From Desulfohalobiaceae bacterium (GTDB lineage: Bacteria; Desulfobacterota; Desulfovibrionia; Desulfovibrionales; Desulfothermaceae): a stretch of 14,846 nucleotides of DNA. Positions 1 to 6,476 of the stretch are shown here, in pieces. Under the pieces are notes generated by a model that saw only the letters and a program-made list of their open reading frames with translations, made no database searches and was not told the DNA's origin. Both the position numbers and the translations under genes were made by a program. Positions within the stretch are counted from its first letter, which is position 1. Each line of letters begins with the position of its first letter. The DNA is taken from positions 1-14,846 of the forward strand of contig JAIPER010000043.1 of the NCBI GenBank assembly GCA_021737115.1, in the 5' to 3' direction.

Positions 1-69
1 GTCGTTGGCACCCTCTTTTCCAACCGGGCAGGGTTCTCTTGAACGACCTCGCTGGGAGGCTGAAAAAAC
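1..69. other. Left edge, upstream of druA-like gene; no assignable gene
   Basis: All three plus-strand frames are open from the window edge for a short way. One ends at base 42, one at 73 (overlapping the next start as ATGA) and one at 77. Any could be the 3' end of an upstream gene. The frame ending at 77 has the most protein-like composition and G/C-rich third positions, but too few codons are visible to decide. A GGGAGG ribosome binding site for the next gene lies at 54-59. Confidence 0.3.
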
Positions 70-984
70 ATGACTGAAGAAAAGACCTATCGCTATTGCG
101 GCCGGGAGTTCACCCAGCGGGAAATCGACCGCATCCAGAGTCTGGCCTTTGAAAATCCGGCCCAGACCCGGACCGAATTCTCCAAACGAGTCTGTGAACT
201 CCTGAACTGGTACAAGCCGGACGGCGGCCTCAAGGACATGAGCTGCCGGGTGGCCCTGTCCAGGATGTACGACGACGGATTGGTTCTGTTGCCCGGTTCC
301 AGATATCAGCCCGGGCGGAAGAAGACATACAAGACCCAGAAGACCAAAGCCACCGACCCGGCAGATCCGGTCAACGAACCGGTCGATCGTCTCCAGGACC
401 TTGTCTTCCGGCAGGTATCCGGGCAGAAGGATTCCAAGCTCTGGAACGAATACATCGACCGCTACCACTATCTCGGCTATAAGCCCCTGGCCGGGGCCCA
501 GCTGCGCTATTTCGTCTCCAGTCAGGATCAATTGCTGGCCCTGCTCGGTTTCGGAGCGGCCGCCTGGACCATCGCGGACAGAGACCGCCATATCGGCTGG
601 ACCAATAAGCAGCGGGAACAGAACCTGCATCTCGTGGTCAACAACGCCCGCTTTCTGATCCTGCCCTGGGTGCAGTCCAAGAACCTGGCCTCGAAAATCC
701 TGGCCAAGGCCACTCAACGGCTCCCCGGGGACTGGCTGAAGAGATACCGATACCAGCCCGTGCTTATGGAGACCTTTGTCCAGCAGGACCGCTACCAGGG
801 AGTCAGCTACAAGGCAGCCAACTGGATCAAAGTAGGGCAGACCAAGGGCCGGGGCAAGCTCGATCAGGATAACAATGCCCGGATTCCGATCAAGGACATC
901 TGGCTCTACCCCCTTCACAGAAACTTCAAAACCATCTTATGCCGGGAACAAAAACCCGCGGATAGCCCGTCCAAGCCTTCATGA
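70..984 (+). CDS. DruA-like DUF4338 family protein, stand-alone
   Basis: This 304-residue protein belongs to the DUF4338 family, which includes DruA of the Druantia anti-phage system and many solitary proteins often found near insertion sequences. The N-terminal part (about 7-75) carries the family's LKDMSCR segment (54-60). The core carries YHYLGY (132-137), a QLRYF segment (144-148), a glycine/alanine-rich GFGAAAW stretch near 160 and NNARFLILPWV (191-201). The start is an ATG 10 bases after GGGAGG. Length looks complete for a solitary member. No transposase and no druB-E gene (large helicase and partners) is adjacent, so a full Druantia system is not supported. Its last codons overlap the moxR start by 4 bases, suggesting co-transcription. 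Third-position composition resembles the neighbours, so recent transfer is not obvious. The molecular function of solitary members is unknown. Confidence 0.8.
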   Translation: MTEEKTYRYCGREFTQREIDRIQSLAFENPAQTRTEFSKRVCELLNWYKPDGGLKDMSCRVALSRMYDDGLVLLPGSRYQPGRKKTYKTQKTKATDPADPVNEPVDRLQDLVFRQVSGQKDSKLWNEYIDRYHYLGYKPLAGAQLRYFVSSQDQLLALLGFGAAAWTIADRDRHIGWTNKQREQNLHLVVNNARFLILPWVQSKNLASKILAKATQRLPGDWLKRYRYQPVLMETFVQQDRYQGVSYKAANWIKVGQTKGRGKLDQDNNARIPIKDIWLYPLHRNFKTILCREQKPADSPSKPS

Positions 985-1898
985 ACAAGCCGATCGAGAA
1001 TCTGATCTCCAGAGCCGGATCAATCATCCTGGACAAGGAGGAGCAGATCAAACTGGCCCTGGCCTGCTTTTTGGCCAAAGGACACCTGCTAATCGAGGAC
1101 ATCCCGGGAATCGGGAAGACCACCCTGGCCCAGACCCTGGCCAGACTCATGAATCTGGACTTTCAAAGAATCCAGTGCACCAACGACCTCCTGCCCGGGG
1201 ACATCCTGGGGGTCTCGGTTTATGAAAAAAACCCCGGCAGATTCGTGTTTCATCCCGGCCCTGTTTTTGCGCAGGCGGTCCTGGTGGATGAAATCAACCG
1301 GGCCGCCCCCAAGACCCAGAGCGGCCTTCTGGAAGTCATGGCCGAGGGGCAGGTCACTCTGGACAGGGAGCGGCATGTGTTGCCCTCTCCCTTTTTCGTC
1401 ATGGCCACGCAGAATCCCCAGGAACAGGCCGGGACCTATCCCCTGCCCGAATCACAGCTGGACCGTTTTCTGATGTGCATCAGTCTTGGCTACCCCGGCC
1501 GGGCGGCCGAGATCGAACTGTTGAAGGGCAGAGACCGCAAGGAACTCCTCTCCAGCCTCTCTTCTTCCCTGACCCCGGCCGAATCCCTGAGTCTCCGGGA
1601 AGACGTCCGCAAAATCCACGCCGCAGAGCCTGTCCTGAATTACATCAGAGACATCCTGGAATACAGCCGGGAGCAGCACAGCTTCCTGACCGGCCTCTCC
1701 CCCAGGGCGGGACTGGACCTTTTGCACTGCGCCAAGAGTTGGGCCTATATCCATTCCCGGAATTTTCTCCTTCCAGAGGATGTCCAGGCGGTTTTTTCTT
1801 CTGTGACCGGCCATCGCCTTCAGCTCAAGCAGGATCTCTCGAGCGGGGACAAGACAACGGAACTGACTTCCCTGCTCCACAACGTCCCCATTCCCTGA
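981..1898 (+). CDS. MoxR-family AAA+ ATPase
   Basis: MoxR ATPases act as chaperone-like or remodelling factors and are usually encoded beside DUF58 and transglutaminase or VWA proteins, as here. The 305-residue product has Walker A as EDIPGIGKT (39-47), Walker B LVDEINR with D103-E104, sensor 1 at ATQNP (142-146), the arginine-finger region LPESQLDRF (155-163, R162), and sensor 2 in GLSPRAG (239-245). It is therefore a complete AAA+ module with its lid domain and no membrane segment. The ATG overlaps the stop of the DUF4338 gene (ATGA), and no clear ribosome binding site precedes it, which fits translational coupling. The DUF58 gene follows only after about 230 bases, an unusually long gap for this cluster. 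Family assignment is firm; the cellular substrate is unknown. Confidence 0.92.
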   Translation: MNKPIENLISRAGSIILDKEEQIKLALACFLAKGHLLIEDIPGIGKTTLAQTLARLMNLDFQRIQCTNDLLPGDILGVSVYEKNPGRFVFHPGPVFAQAVLVDEINRAAPKTQSGLLEVMAEGQVTLDRERHVLPSPFFVMATQNPQEQAGTYPLPESQLDRFLMCISLGYPGRAAEIELLKGRDRKELLSSLSSSLTPAESLSLREDVRKIHAAEPVLNYIRDILEYSREQHSFLTGLSPRAGLDLLHCAKSWAYIHSRNFLLPEDVQAVFSSVTGHRLQLKQDLSSGDKTTELTSLLHNVPIP

Positions 1899-1974
1899 AT
1901 AAAAACCCTTACGTTTGGTTAAAGATTTCAGCCGTTACTGTGACATACCGGCCGCTATGACCGCCCCTCTCCTG

Positions 1975-1998
1975 TCCCCTCCCTGGCCAGGGAGGGGA
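1975..1998. repeat. 24-bp perfect palindrome
   Basis: In the moxR-DUF58 spacer, two 12-base arms meet with no spacer (left arm TCCCCTCCCTGG). It is not followed by a T-run, so it is not a typical intrinsic terminator. It could be a protein-binding site or a REP-like remnant. The rest of the spacer (1899-2101) shows no convincing promoter or gene. Confidence 0.6.
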
Positions 1999-2107
1999 AC
2001 TAGAACGCGTAATATTTCAGAATGATATGTAACATCATGGATAGAGCTTTGTAATTTGGCTTGAAGTTTCAGACCAGTAGATAGCACAACAGCTTGGCTG
2101 CATGTTC

Positions 2108-2157
2108 TTAAATATATTAGTTACTTATATGTCAGATCTGCCAGAGGCAGAGCTGAC
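2108..2157 (+). repeat. Dispersed palindromic repeat, copy A
   Basis: This 50-base element has TTAAATATAT (2108-2117), an 8-base variable stretch, TATATGTC (2126-2133) and then a hairpin: GTCAGATCTGCC (2131-2142), loop AGA, GGCAGAGCTGAC (2146-2157), with one mismatch between the arms. The minus strand of 12943-12992 aligns to it without gaps at 42 of 50 positions, including the 3-base loop. It covers both candidate start regions of the DUF58 gene. Confidence 0.75.
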
Positions 2158-3040
2158 CAGGAGATCGATCTTCATTCTGCCTTCCAGATATGGAATCATC
2201 TGCCTGTTCGTGGTTCTGGGGATGCTCCTGGGCGCGGTGAACTACGCCAACAACCTGGCCTACGCCATTTCCTTCCTGCTCGGCTCCATGGGTCTGGTCT
2301 CCATTTTCCATACCTACCGCAACCTGGCCGGGCTCAGCCTCGGCCCTGCCTCTGCAGAACCGGTCTTCGCCGGCCAAAAGCTGTGCTTTGAGCTCAGAAT
2401 ACGCGAAACCACCGGCCGGTCCCGGGCCACCCTCTGGCTGAAGAAAGGCAAAGAGATGTCTCGGATTCCGGAAATCGAACCCTTCAAGACAGCCAGCGGC
2501 CGCATCTTTGTCCCCACCTCCAGACGAGGAATCGTCAATCTGGGCCGCTTCAGCCTCCTGACCCTCTACCCCCTGGGATTGTTCCGGGCCTGGTCCGGCC
2601 TCCACCTGCAGGCATCCGGACTGGTCTACCCCGCGCCCATGGACAACCCTTTGGACATACCGGATAAAAACCGGGAGCCGGGAGCGAAAAGAAGCGACTC
2701 TGCCGGCAGGCCGGGACAGGAGGACTTTCAGGATCTGAAACAATACGAGAAGAGCGAGTCCTACAAAAGGATCAACTGGAAATCCTATGCCAAAGAACAG
2801 GGACTCCTGGTCAAACGGTTCGCCGCAGGTTCGGGGCAACCTGTCTGGCTCGACTGGCTGGACTTTCCCGGACGGGATCCGGAAACCCGGCTCTCCATCC
2901 TCTGTTCCCTCGTCTTGAAGGCCCACAGCCAGGGAAGGACCTATGGCCTGCGCTTGCCTGGCAACACGATCCCCCCCTCCGGGGGGCAAAGGCACCGAGA
3001 CCGTTGTCTTCAGGCCCTGGCCTTGTTCGAAATACCATGA
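2129..3040 (+). CDS. DUF58 domain protein of the MoxR-transglutaminase cluster
   Basis: A DUF58 protein of about 303 residues, found in many bacteria with MoxR ATPases and TgpA-type transglutaminases; its biochemical role is not established. A short N-terminal stretch is followed by ILPSRYG and two hydrophobic membrane segments (about 20-65) with the typical VNYANNLAY in between. A soluble beta-rich domain follows, then the DUF58 signature near 215-235 (DLKQYEKSESYKRINWKSYA). The start is uncertain: ATG at 2129 matches the family's usual N-terminal length, ATG at 2102 would add nine residues, and neither has a visible ribosome binding site. Both lie in or next to repeat copy A, so the N-terminus is partly repeat-encoded. 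The stop overlaps the next start as ATGA. Assignment to DUF58 is confident, the exact start is not. Confidence 0.85.
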   Translation: MSDLPEAELTRRSIFILPSRYGIICLFVVLGMLLGAVNYANNLAYAISFLLGSMGLVSIFHTYRNLAGLSLGPASAEPVFAGQKLCFELRIRETTGRSRATLWLKKGKEMSRIPEIEPFKTASGRIFVPTSRRGIVNLGRFSLLTLYPLGLFRAWSGLHLQASGLVYPAPMDNPLDIPDKNREPGAKRSDSAGRPGQEDFQDLKQYEKSESYKRINWKSYAKEQGLLVKRFAAGSGQPVWLDWLDFPGRDPETRLSILCSLVLKAHSQGRTYGLRLPGNTIPPSGGQRHRDRCLQALALFEIP

Positions 3041-4998
3041 GACAGCCCACACACCAGCAGACCGTCGTTTGCGCCCTGTTTTTGACCTATGCCCCGCATA
3101 TGCTGTGGCTTCCCGCCTGGGTGAGCCTTTTCTGCCTCAGCCTGTGGAGCATTCGCCTCCTGGCCGAACACAAAGGCTGGAAACCGCCGGGACGCCTCTA
3201 CCTCTACGCTCTGACCCTGCTGGCCCTGGCCGGAGTGCTCATCTTCTGGGGCGGCAATTTCTACGGCCGGGATGCCGGGACCTGTCTTCTGGCCCTGATG
3301 CTGGCCATCAAGCCCTTTGAAATGAAGACCTTCCGTGATCAGATGATCACCCTGTTCCTGGGGCTCTTTCTCCTGTTCACGGTGGTCCTCTTTGCCCAGA
3401 ACCTCTTGACCGGGCTGTACATCTTCAGCTGCCTGATCCTGATCACAGCCGCTTTCATCAGCCTGAACCAGTCCCGCTTTCAGGTCCTGCCCACCATAGG
3501 CCGGGCTTTTCTTTTATTTGTCCAGGGCCTGCCCCTGGCTGTGGTCTGCTTTGTCCTCTTTCCCAGGCTGCCGGGGGCCCTGGTCGGCATCCAGGACGAA
3601 AGTCCGGTGAACATCAGCGGACTCAGCCAGACCCTTCGTCCCGGAAGCCTCTCTGAACTGGTCCAATCGGAAGCCATCGTCTTCAGGGCCAAATTCCAGG
3701 GAGCGCTTCCCGAAAACAAAGATCTGTACTGGAGGGCCGGGGTCCTCTGGGACTATGAAGACAACGCCTGGTCCAAAACACCGATCCCAGCATCTTCACC
3801 GCCCCTGTTTCGATACAAACGCCAGCAGAAACAGTACACCGTGACCCTGATGCCCACACGGCAGAAAATGCTCCCGGTTCTGGATCTGCCTCTGAATGTC
3901 CCGGACTTTGCCCGGATGGAGCCCGGCCTGACCCTGCAGGCCGAGCGGGAAATCCGAAAACGGACGGCCTACCGGATCACCTCCAGCCTGGAGGCCGCCC
4001 TCTCGCCCCCCCATCCGGACCAAATCCGCCAGGGACTCCAGTTGGATAAGACCACGAACCTGCGCACCCAAAAGCTCATCCGCTCTCTGAGCCGGGAACA
4101 GGATAACCCGGAGGCGCTGGTGGCCCGCATCCTGGAACTGTTTCGCACGGGCGGCTTCACCTACTCCCTTAGCCCTCCCCCCCTGGGTGAAGCCGACCCG
4201 GTCGATAAATTCCTGTTCCAGACCCGCACCGGGTACTGCGCCCACTTTGCCCAGGCCTTTGCCTGGATGATGCGCAGCGCCCGCATTCCGGCCAGGATCG
4301 TGATCGGCTACCAGGGCGGGCGGCCCAATCCCCTTGGGGAATACCTCATGGTCCGCCAGAAAGACGCCCATGCCTGGGTGGAAATCGTCCTCCCGGGGCA
4401 GGGCTGGACCAGGATCGATCCCACCCGGGCCGTGGCCCCGGAACGAATTGAAACCGGAATCCAGGGACTGACGACAAAAATCCGGGACGAACCGTATCTT
4501 TTGATCCCGCAGGACCACTGGCTCATGCAGATCGGGAACCAAATCAGGCTTGGCTGGGACGCCCTGAATTACCATTGGCACTCCTGGGTCCTGGACTTCA
4601 CCTTCAGCAAGCAGAACCGGCTTTTTTCCAGGCTGCACCTGGGACAAAGCGCCTGGCATTCCCTGCGCAAAGTGATACTGATCACCACGGCCTGCTTTGT
4701 GCTCCTGTCCGGAATCCTGGCTCTGATCCTGCTCCGCCCCGGCAAAGTCCGGCAGGACCAGGTCCAAAAACTCTACCACCGGTTTTTGCGAAAACTCAGC
4801 AAATCCGGAGTAAGCGTTTACCCCCACGAGGGACCTCTCGACCTTTCCCGGAGGCTCTCTTTCGACTCCCGGCTTACGAACAGCCGGGTCAGGGAGATCA
4901 CCCGGCTCTACATCCAACTGCGCTATGCAGGCAGCCGGGACAAGACTCTGATCCGAAAATTCAAAAAACGCATCAAGCAACTCCGGGTTCAGACCTGA
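3037..4998 (+). CDS. TgpA-type membrane transglutaminase-like protein (DUF3488/transglutaminase/DUF4129)
   Basis: A 653-residue membrane protein of the TgpA class. Several hydrophobic helices fill the N-terminal 170 residues (DUF3488-like). An extracytoplasmic region follows with a transglutaminase-like domain whose Cys-His-Asp triad is intact: C401 in TRTGYCAHFAQAF, H445 in KDAHAWVEI and D461 in WTRIDPT. A single membrane helix at about 546-567 precedes a basic cytoplasmic tail (DUF4129-like). The ATG at 3037 overlaps the DUF58 stop by 4 bases and is preferred to an in-frame TTG at 3004. The family is linked to envelope functions (TgpA is essential in Pseudomonas aeruginosa), but the substrate is unknown. 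The preceding DUF58 gene and moxR are its expected partners. Confidence 0.9.
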   Translation: MRQPTHQQTVVCALFLTYAPHMLWLPAWVSLFCLSLWSIRLLAEHKGWKPPGRLYLYALTLLALAGVLIFWGGNFYGRDAGTCLLALMLAIKPFEMKTFRDQMITLFLGLFLLFTVVLFAQNLLTGLYIFSCLILITAAFISLNQSRFQVLPTIGRAFLLFVQGLPLAVVCFVLFPRLPGALVGIQDESPVNISGLSQTLRPGSLSELVQSEAIVFRAKFQGALPENKDLYWRAGVLWDYEDNAWSKTPIPASSPPLFRYKRQQKQYTVTLMPTRQKMLPVLDLPLNVPDFARMEPGLTLQAEREIRKRTAYRITSSLEAALSPPHPDQIRQGLQLDKTTNLRTQKLIRSLSREQDNPEALVARILELFRTGGFTYSLSPPPLGEADPVDKFLFQTRTGYCAHFAQAFAWMMRSARIPARIVIGYQGGRPNPLGEYLMVRQKDAHAWVEIVLPGQGWTRIDPTRAVAPERIETGIQGLTTKIRDEPYLLIPQDHWLMQIGNQIRLGWDALNYHWHSWVLDFTFSKQNRLFSRLHLGQSAWHSLRKVILITTACFVLLSGILALILLRPGKVRQDQVQKLYHRFLRKLSKSGVSVYPHEGPLDLSRRLSFDSRLTNSRVREITRLYIQLRYAGSRDKTLIRKFKKRIKQLRVQT

Positions 4999-5049
4999 AG
5001 CCGATTGCTCCTCCCTGTTTGACCCTGCCTATAGAATTTTAGATTTTGG

Positions 5050-5081
5050 CCTCCGGCCCGTAGGGGTCTACGCCCCGGAGG
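5050..5081. repeat. Hairpin element with 8-bp flanking direct repeats; possible terminator
   Basis: Arms CCTCCGG-CC-CGTAG and CTACG-CC-CCGGAGG enclose the loop GGGT. They pair over 12 bp with one symmetrical CC/CC internal loop. GATTTTGG lies immediately on both sides (5042-5049 and 5082-5089). The hairpin sits about 50 bases after the transglutaminase stop and is followed by a partly T-rich stretch, so it may end that transcript. The exact direct repeats also suggest an inserted palindromic element. Confidence 0.55.
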
Positions 5082-5215
5082 GATTTTGGATTGTTAAGAC
5101 AAGGAATAAGAGTTGGTTATCCGGCATAAATCCAAAAACTTTTTCTTAAAGGCTATAAAAAAAACTCGGCCTAATCCCCTGAATCCTCCAGGGAAAGAGA
5201 TAATTTTCCATCGAA

Positions 5216-5245
5216 TTGACAAACAAACCAAGATATGACTATGCT
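5216..5245 (+). promoter_or_regulatory. Candidate sigma70-type promoter of serA
   Basis: A perfect -35 TTGACA (5216-5221) is followed after 18 bases by TATGCT (5240-5245), 4 of 6 matches to the -10 consensus. Transcription would start near 5252, giving a leader of about 97 bases that contains the inverted repeat at 5277-5321. The spacing and the position upstream of the first gene of a likely unit support it. Confidence 0.55.
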
Positions 5246-5276
5246 TACAATTCAACCGTTGTTTTTAAACCATACA

Positions 5277-5321
5277 TCATTTTCCTGTTCTTGCTTTAAT
5301 CGTCCAGGAACAGGAAAATGA
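5277..5321. promoter_or_regulatory. 14-bp inverted repeat in the serA leader
   Basis: TCATTTTCCTGTTC (5277-5290) and its perfect complement GAACAGGAAAATGA (5308-5321) are separated by 17 bases. The element ends 16 bases before the GGGAGG site of serA and lies downstream of the candidate promoter. It could form an mRNA stem or be a repressor operator. The sequence alone does not decide. Confidence 0.5.
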
Positions 5322-5348
5322 CAACCGGAACCTATAAGGGAGGTACAG

Positions 5349-6311
5349 ATGAAAGTCCTTATCAGTGACAACCTGCATCAAGCAGGAATCGAAATACTGG
5401 AAAAGGAAGAGGGGATAGAGGTTGACGTCAAGACCGGTCTCAGTCCTGAAGAATTGCAGGAGATTATCGGCCAATACCACGGCCTGGTCATCAGAAGTGC
5501 GACCAAAGTCACCAGGGACCTGATCCAGGCTGCGACAAACCTGAAGGTCATCGGCCGGGCCGGCATAGGCCTGGACAATGTGGATATCCCCGCAGCCTCG
5601 GAAAAGGGGGTCGTGGTCATGAACACCCCGGGCGGGAACACGGTCAGTGCCGCCGAACACGCCATCGCCATGATGATGGCCCTGACCAGGAACATCCCCA
5701 GAGGCACGGCCACTCTGAAGCAGGGTTCCTGGGAGAAGAAGAAGCTCCAGGGCAGAGAGGTCATGAACAAGACCCTGGGAGTCATCGGTTGCGGCAACAT
5801 CGGATCCATCGTGGCTGACCGGGCCCGGGGACTGAAGATGAAGGTCATCGTCCACGACCCCTGTTTCACCAACGAGCTTATCGAGGAACTGGGCCATGAA
5901 AGCGTCACCCTGGAAGAACTCTACCAGCGCTCCGACTACATTACCATCCATGTCCCCAAGGACGAGAACACGGCCGATATGATCAACAAGCAGGCCTTTT
6001 CCAAAATGAAGGAAGGGGTCATGCTCATCAACTGCTCCCGGGGCGGCATCGTCGAAGAGAACGACCTCTATGAGGCCATGACCTCGGGCAAAGTGGCCGG
6101 GGCGGCCATGGACGTCTTCAGGGAAGAGCCCCCGGGGGACCATCCCCTGCTCGGTCTGGACAACTTCGTGGCCACCCCCCATCTCGGGGCCTCGACCCTG
6201 GAGGCCCAGGTCAATGTTGCCGTGGCTGTGGCCCGGCAGATCACAGCCTACCTCAAAGAGGACAAAGCCATCAATGCCGTGAACCAGGCCGACGCCTGCG
6301 CTTGCGGGTAA
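5349..6311 (+). CDS. serA: D-3-phosphoglycerate dehydrogenase, short form
   Basis: Catalyses NAD-dependent oxidation of 3-phosphoglycerate to 3-phosphohydroxypyruvate, the first step of serine synthesis, in the cytoplasm. The 320-residue protein has the D-isomer 2-hydroxyacid dehydrogenase fold: an N-terminal substrate domain, the nucleotide-binding GCGNIG (147-152), and catalytic R231 (NCSRGG), E260 (DVFREEP) and H278 (TPHLGAS). It ends shortly after the AINAVN segment, so the C-terminal intervening and ACT domains of longer SerA enzymes are absent. Serine feedback through an ACT domain is therefore not expected. The start follows GGGAGG by 5 bases. serC lies 165 bases downstream, supporting phosphoglycerate dehydrogenase over other family members. 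The tail ACACG is unusual but short. Confidence 0.9.
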   Translation: MKVLISDNLHQAGIEILEKEEGIEVDVKTGLSPEELQEIIGQYHGLVIRSATKVTRDLIQAATNLKVIGRAGIGLDNVDIPAASEKGVVVMNTPGGNTVSAAEHAIAMMMALTRNIPRGTATLKQGSWEKKKLQGREVMNKTLGVIGCGNIGSIVADRARGLKMKVIVHDPCFTNELIEELGHESVTLEELYQRSDYITIHVPKDENTADMINKQAFSKMKEGVMLINCSRGGIVEENDLYEAMTSGKVAGAAMDVFREEPPGDHPLLGLDNFVATPHLGASTLEAQVNVAVAVARQITAYLKEDKAINAVNQADACACG

Positions 6312-6325
6312 CCAGCGCCTTTGCT

Positions 6326-6360
6326 TGTCATTCTGAGCGAGTCCGCGAGCGAAGAATCCC
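6326..6360 (+). repeat. Known-type dispersed motif (TGTCATTCTGAGCG...GAAGAATCCC)
   Basis: The serA-serC spacer contains TGTCATTCTGAGCG followed by GAGTCCGCGAGC and GAAGAATCCC. I recognise this pattern as a common intergenic repeat in many unrelated bacterial genomes. Only one copy is present here. Its internal GCGAG/CCGCGAGC part can form a small stem. A T-rich stretch follows (6381-6386). Confidence 0.5.
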
Positions 6361-6476
6361 TTTTCTTCAGCAGGTGTGCTTTTTTTGAAATCAAATGAAG
6401 TCACACTAAGACGTTCAAAAATTCTTACAAACTTCATCTCACTGCAAAGAGCTCTGAAGTATAACCGGAGGATAAA

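Larger units (their letters stand above)
4999..5348. other. 350-base spacer between transglutaminase gene and serA
   Basis: No plausible gene is visible. The spacer holds a hairpin bounded by 8-base direct repeats (5042-5089), an A/T-rich middle (5090-5215) in which I see nothing definite, a sigma70-type promoter (5216-5245), an inverted repeat (5277-5321) and the serA ribosome binding site GGGAGG (5338-5343). It probably separates two transcription units. Confidence 0.6.

Noticed and set aside
5..21. Sigma54-like TTGGCAC-N5-TTTCC upstream of the DUF4338 gene
   Set aside because: The -12 part lacks the usual GC step, and the rest of the upstream region is outside the window, so a chance match is likely.
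2132..3052. 306-codon minus-strand ORF opposite the DUF58 gene
   Set aside because: Shadow frame; the plus strand encodes a coherent DUF58 protein with membrane segments and signature.
3796..4980. 394-codon minus-strand ORF opposite the transglutaminase gene
   Set aside because: Shadow of the intact transglutaminase gene, with biased composition and no recognisable domain.
70..4998. Complete Druantia-type defence system
   Set aside because: Only a DruA-like protein is present; the following MoxR, DUF58 and transglutaminase genes form a separate, common cluster, and no large DruE-like helicase is visible.
6385..6412. TTGAAA-16-TAAGAC as a promoter for serC
   Set aside because: Only three of six matches in the -10 and short spacing; too weak to list as a feature.
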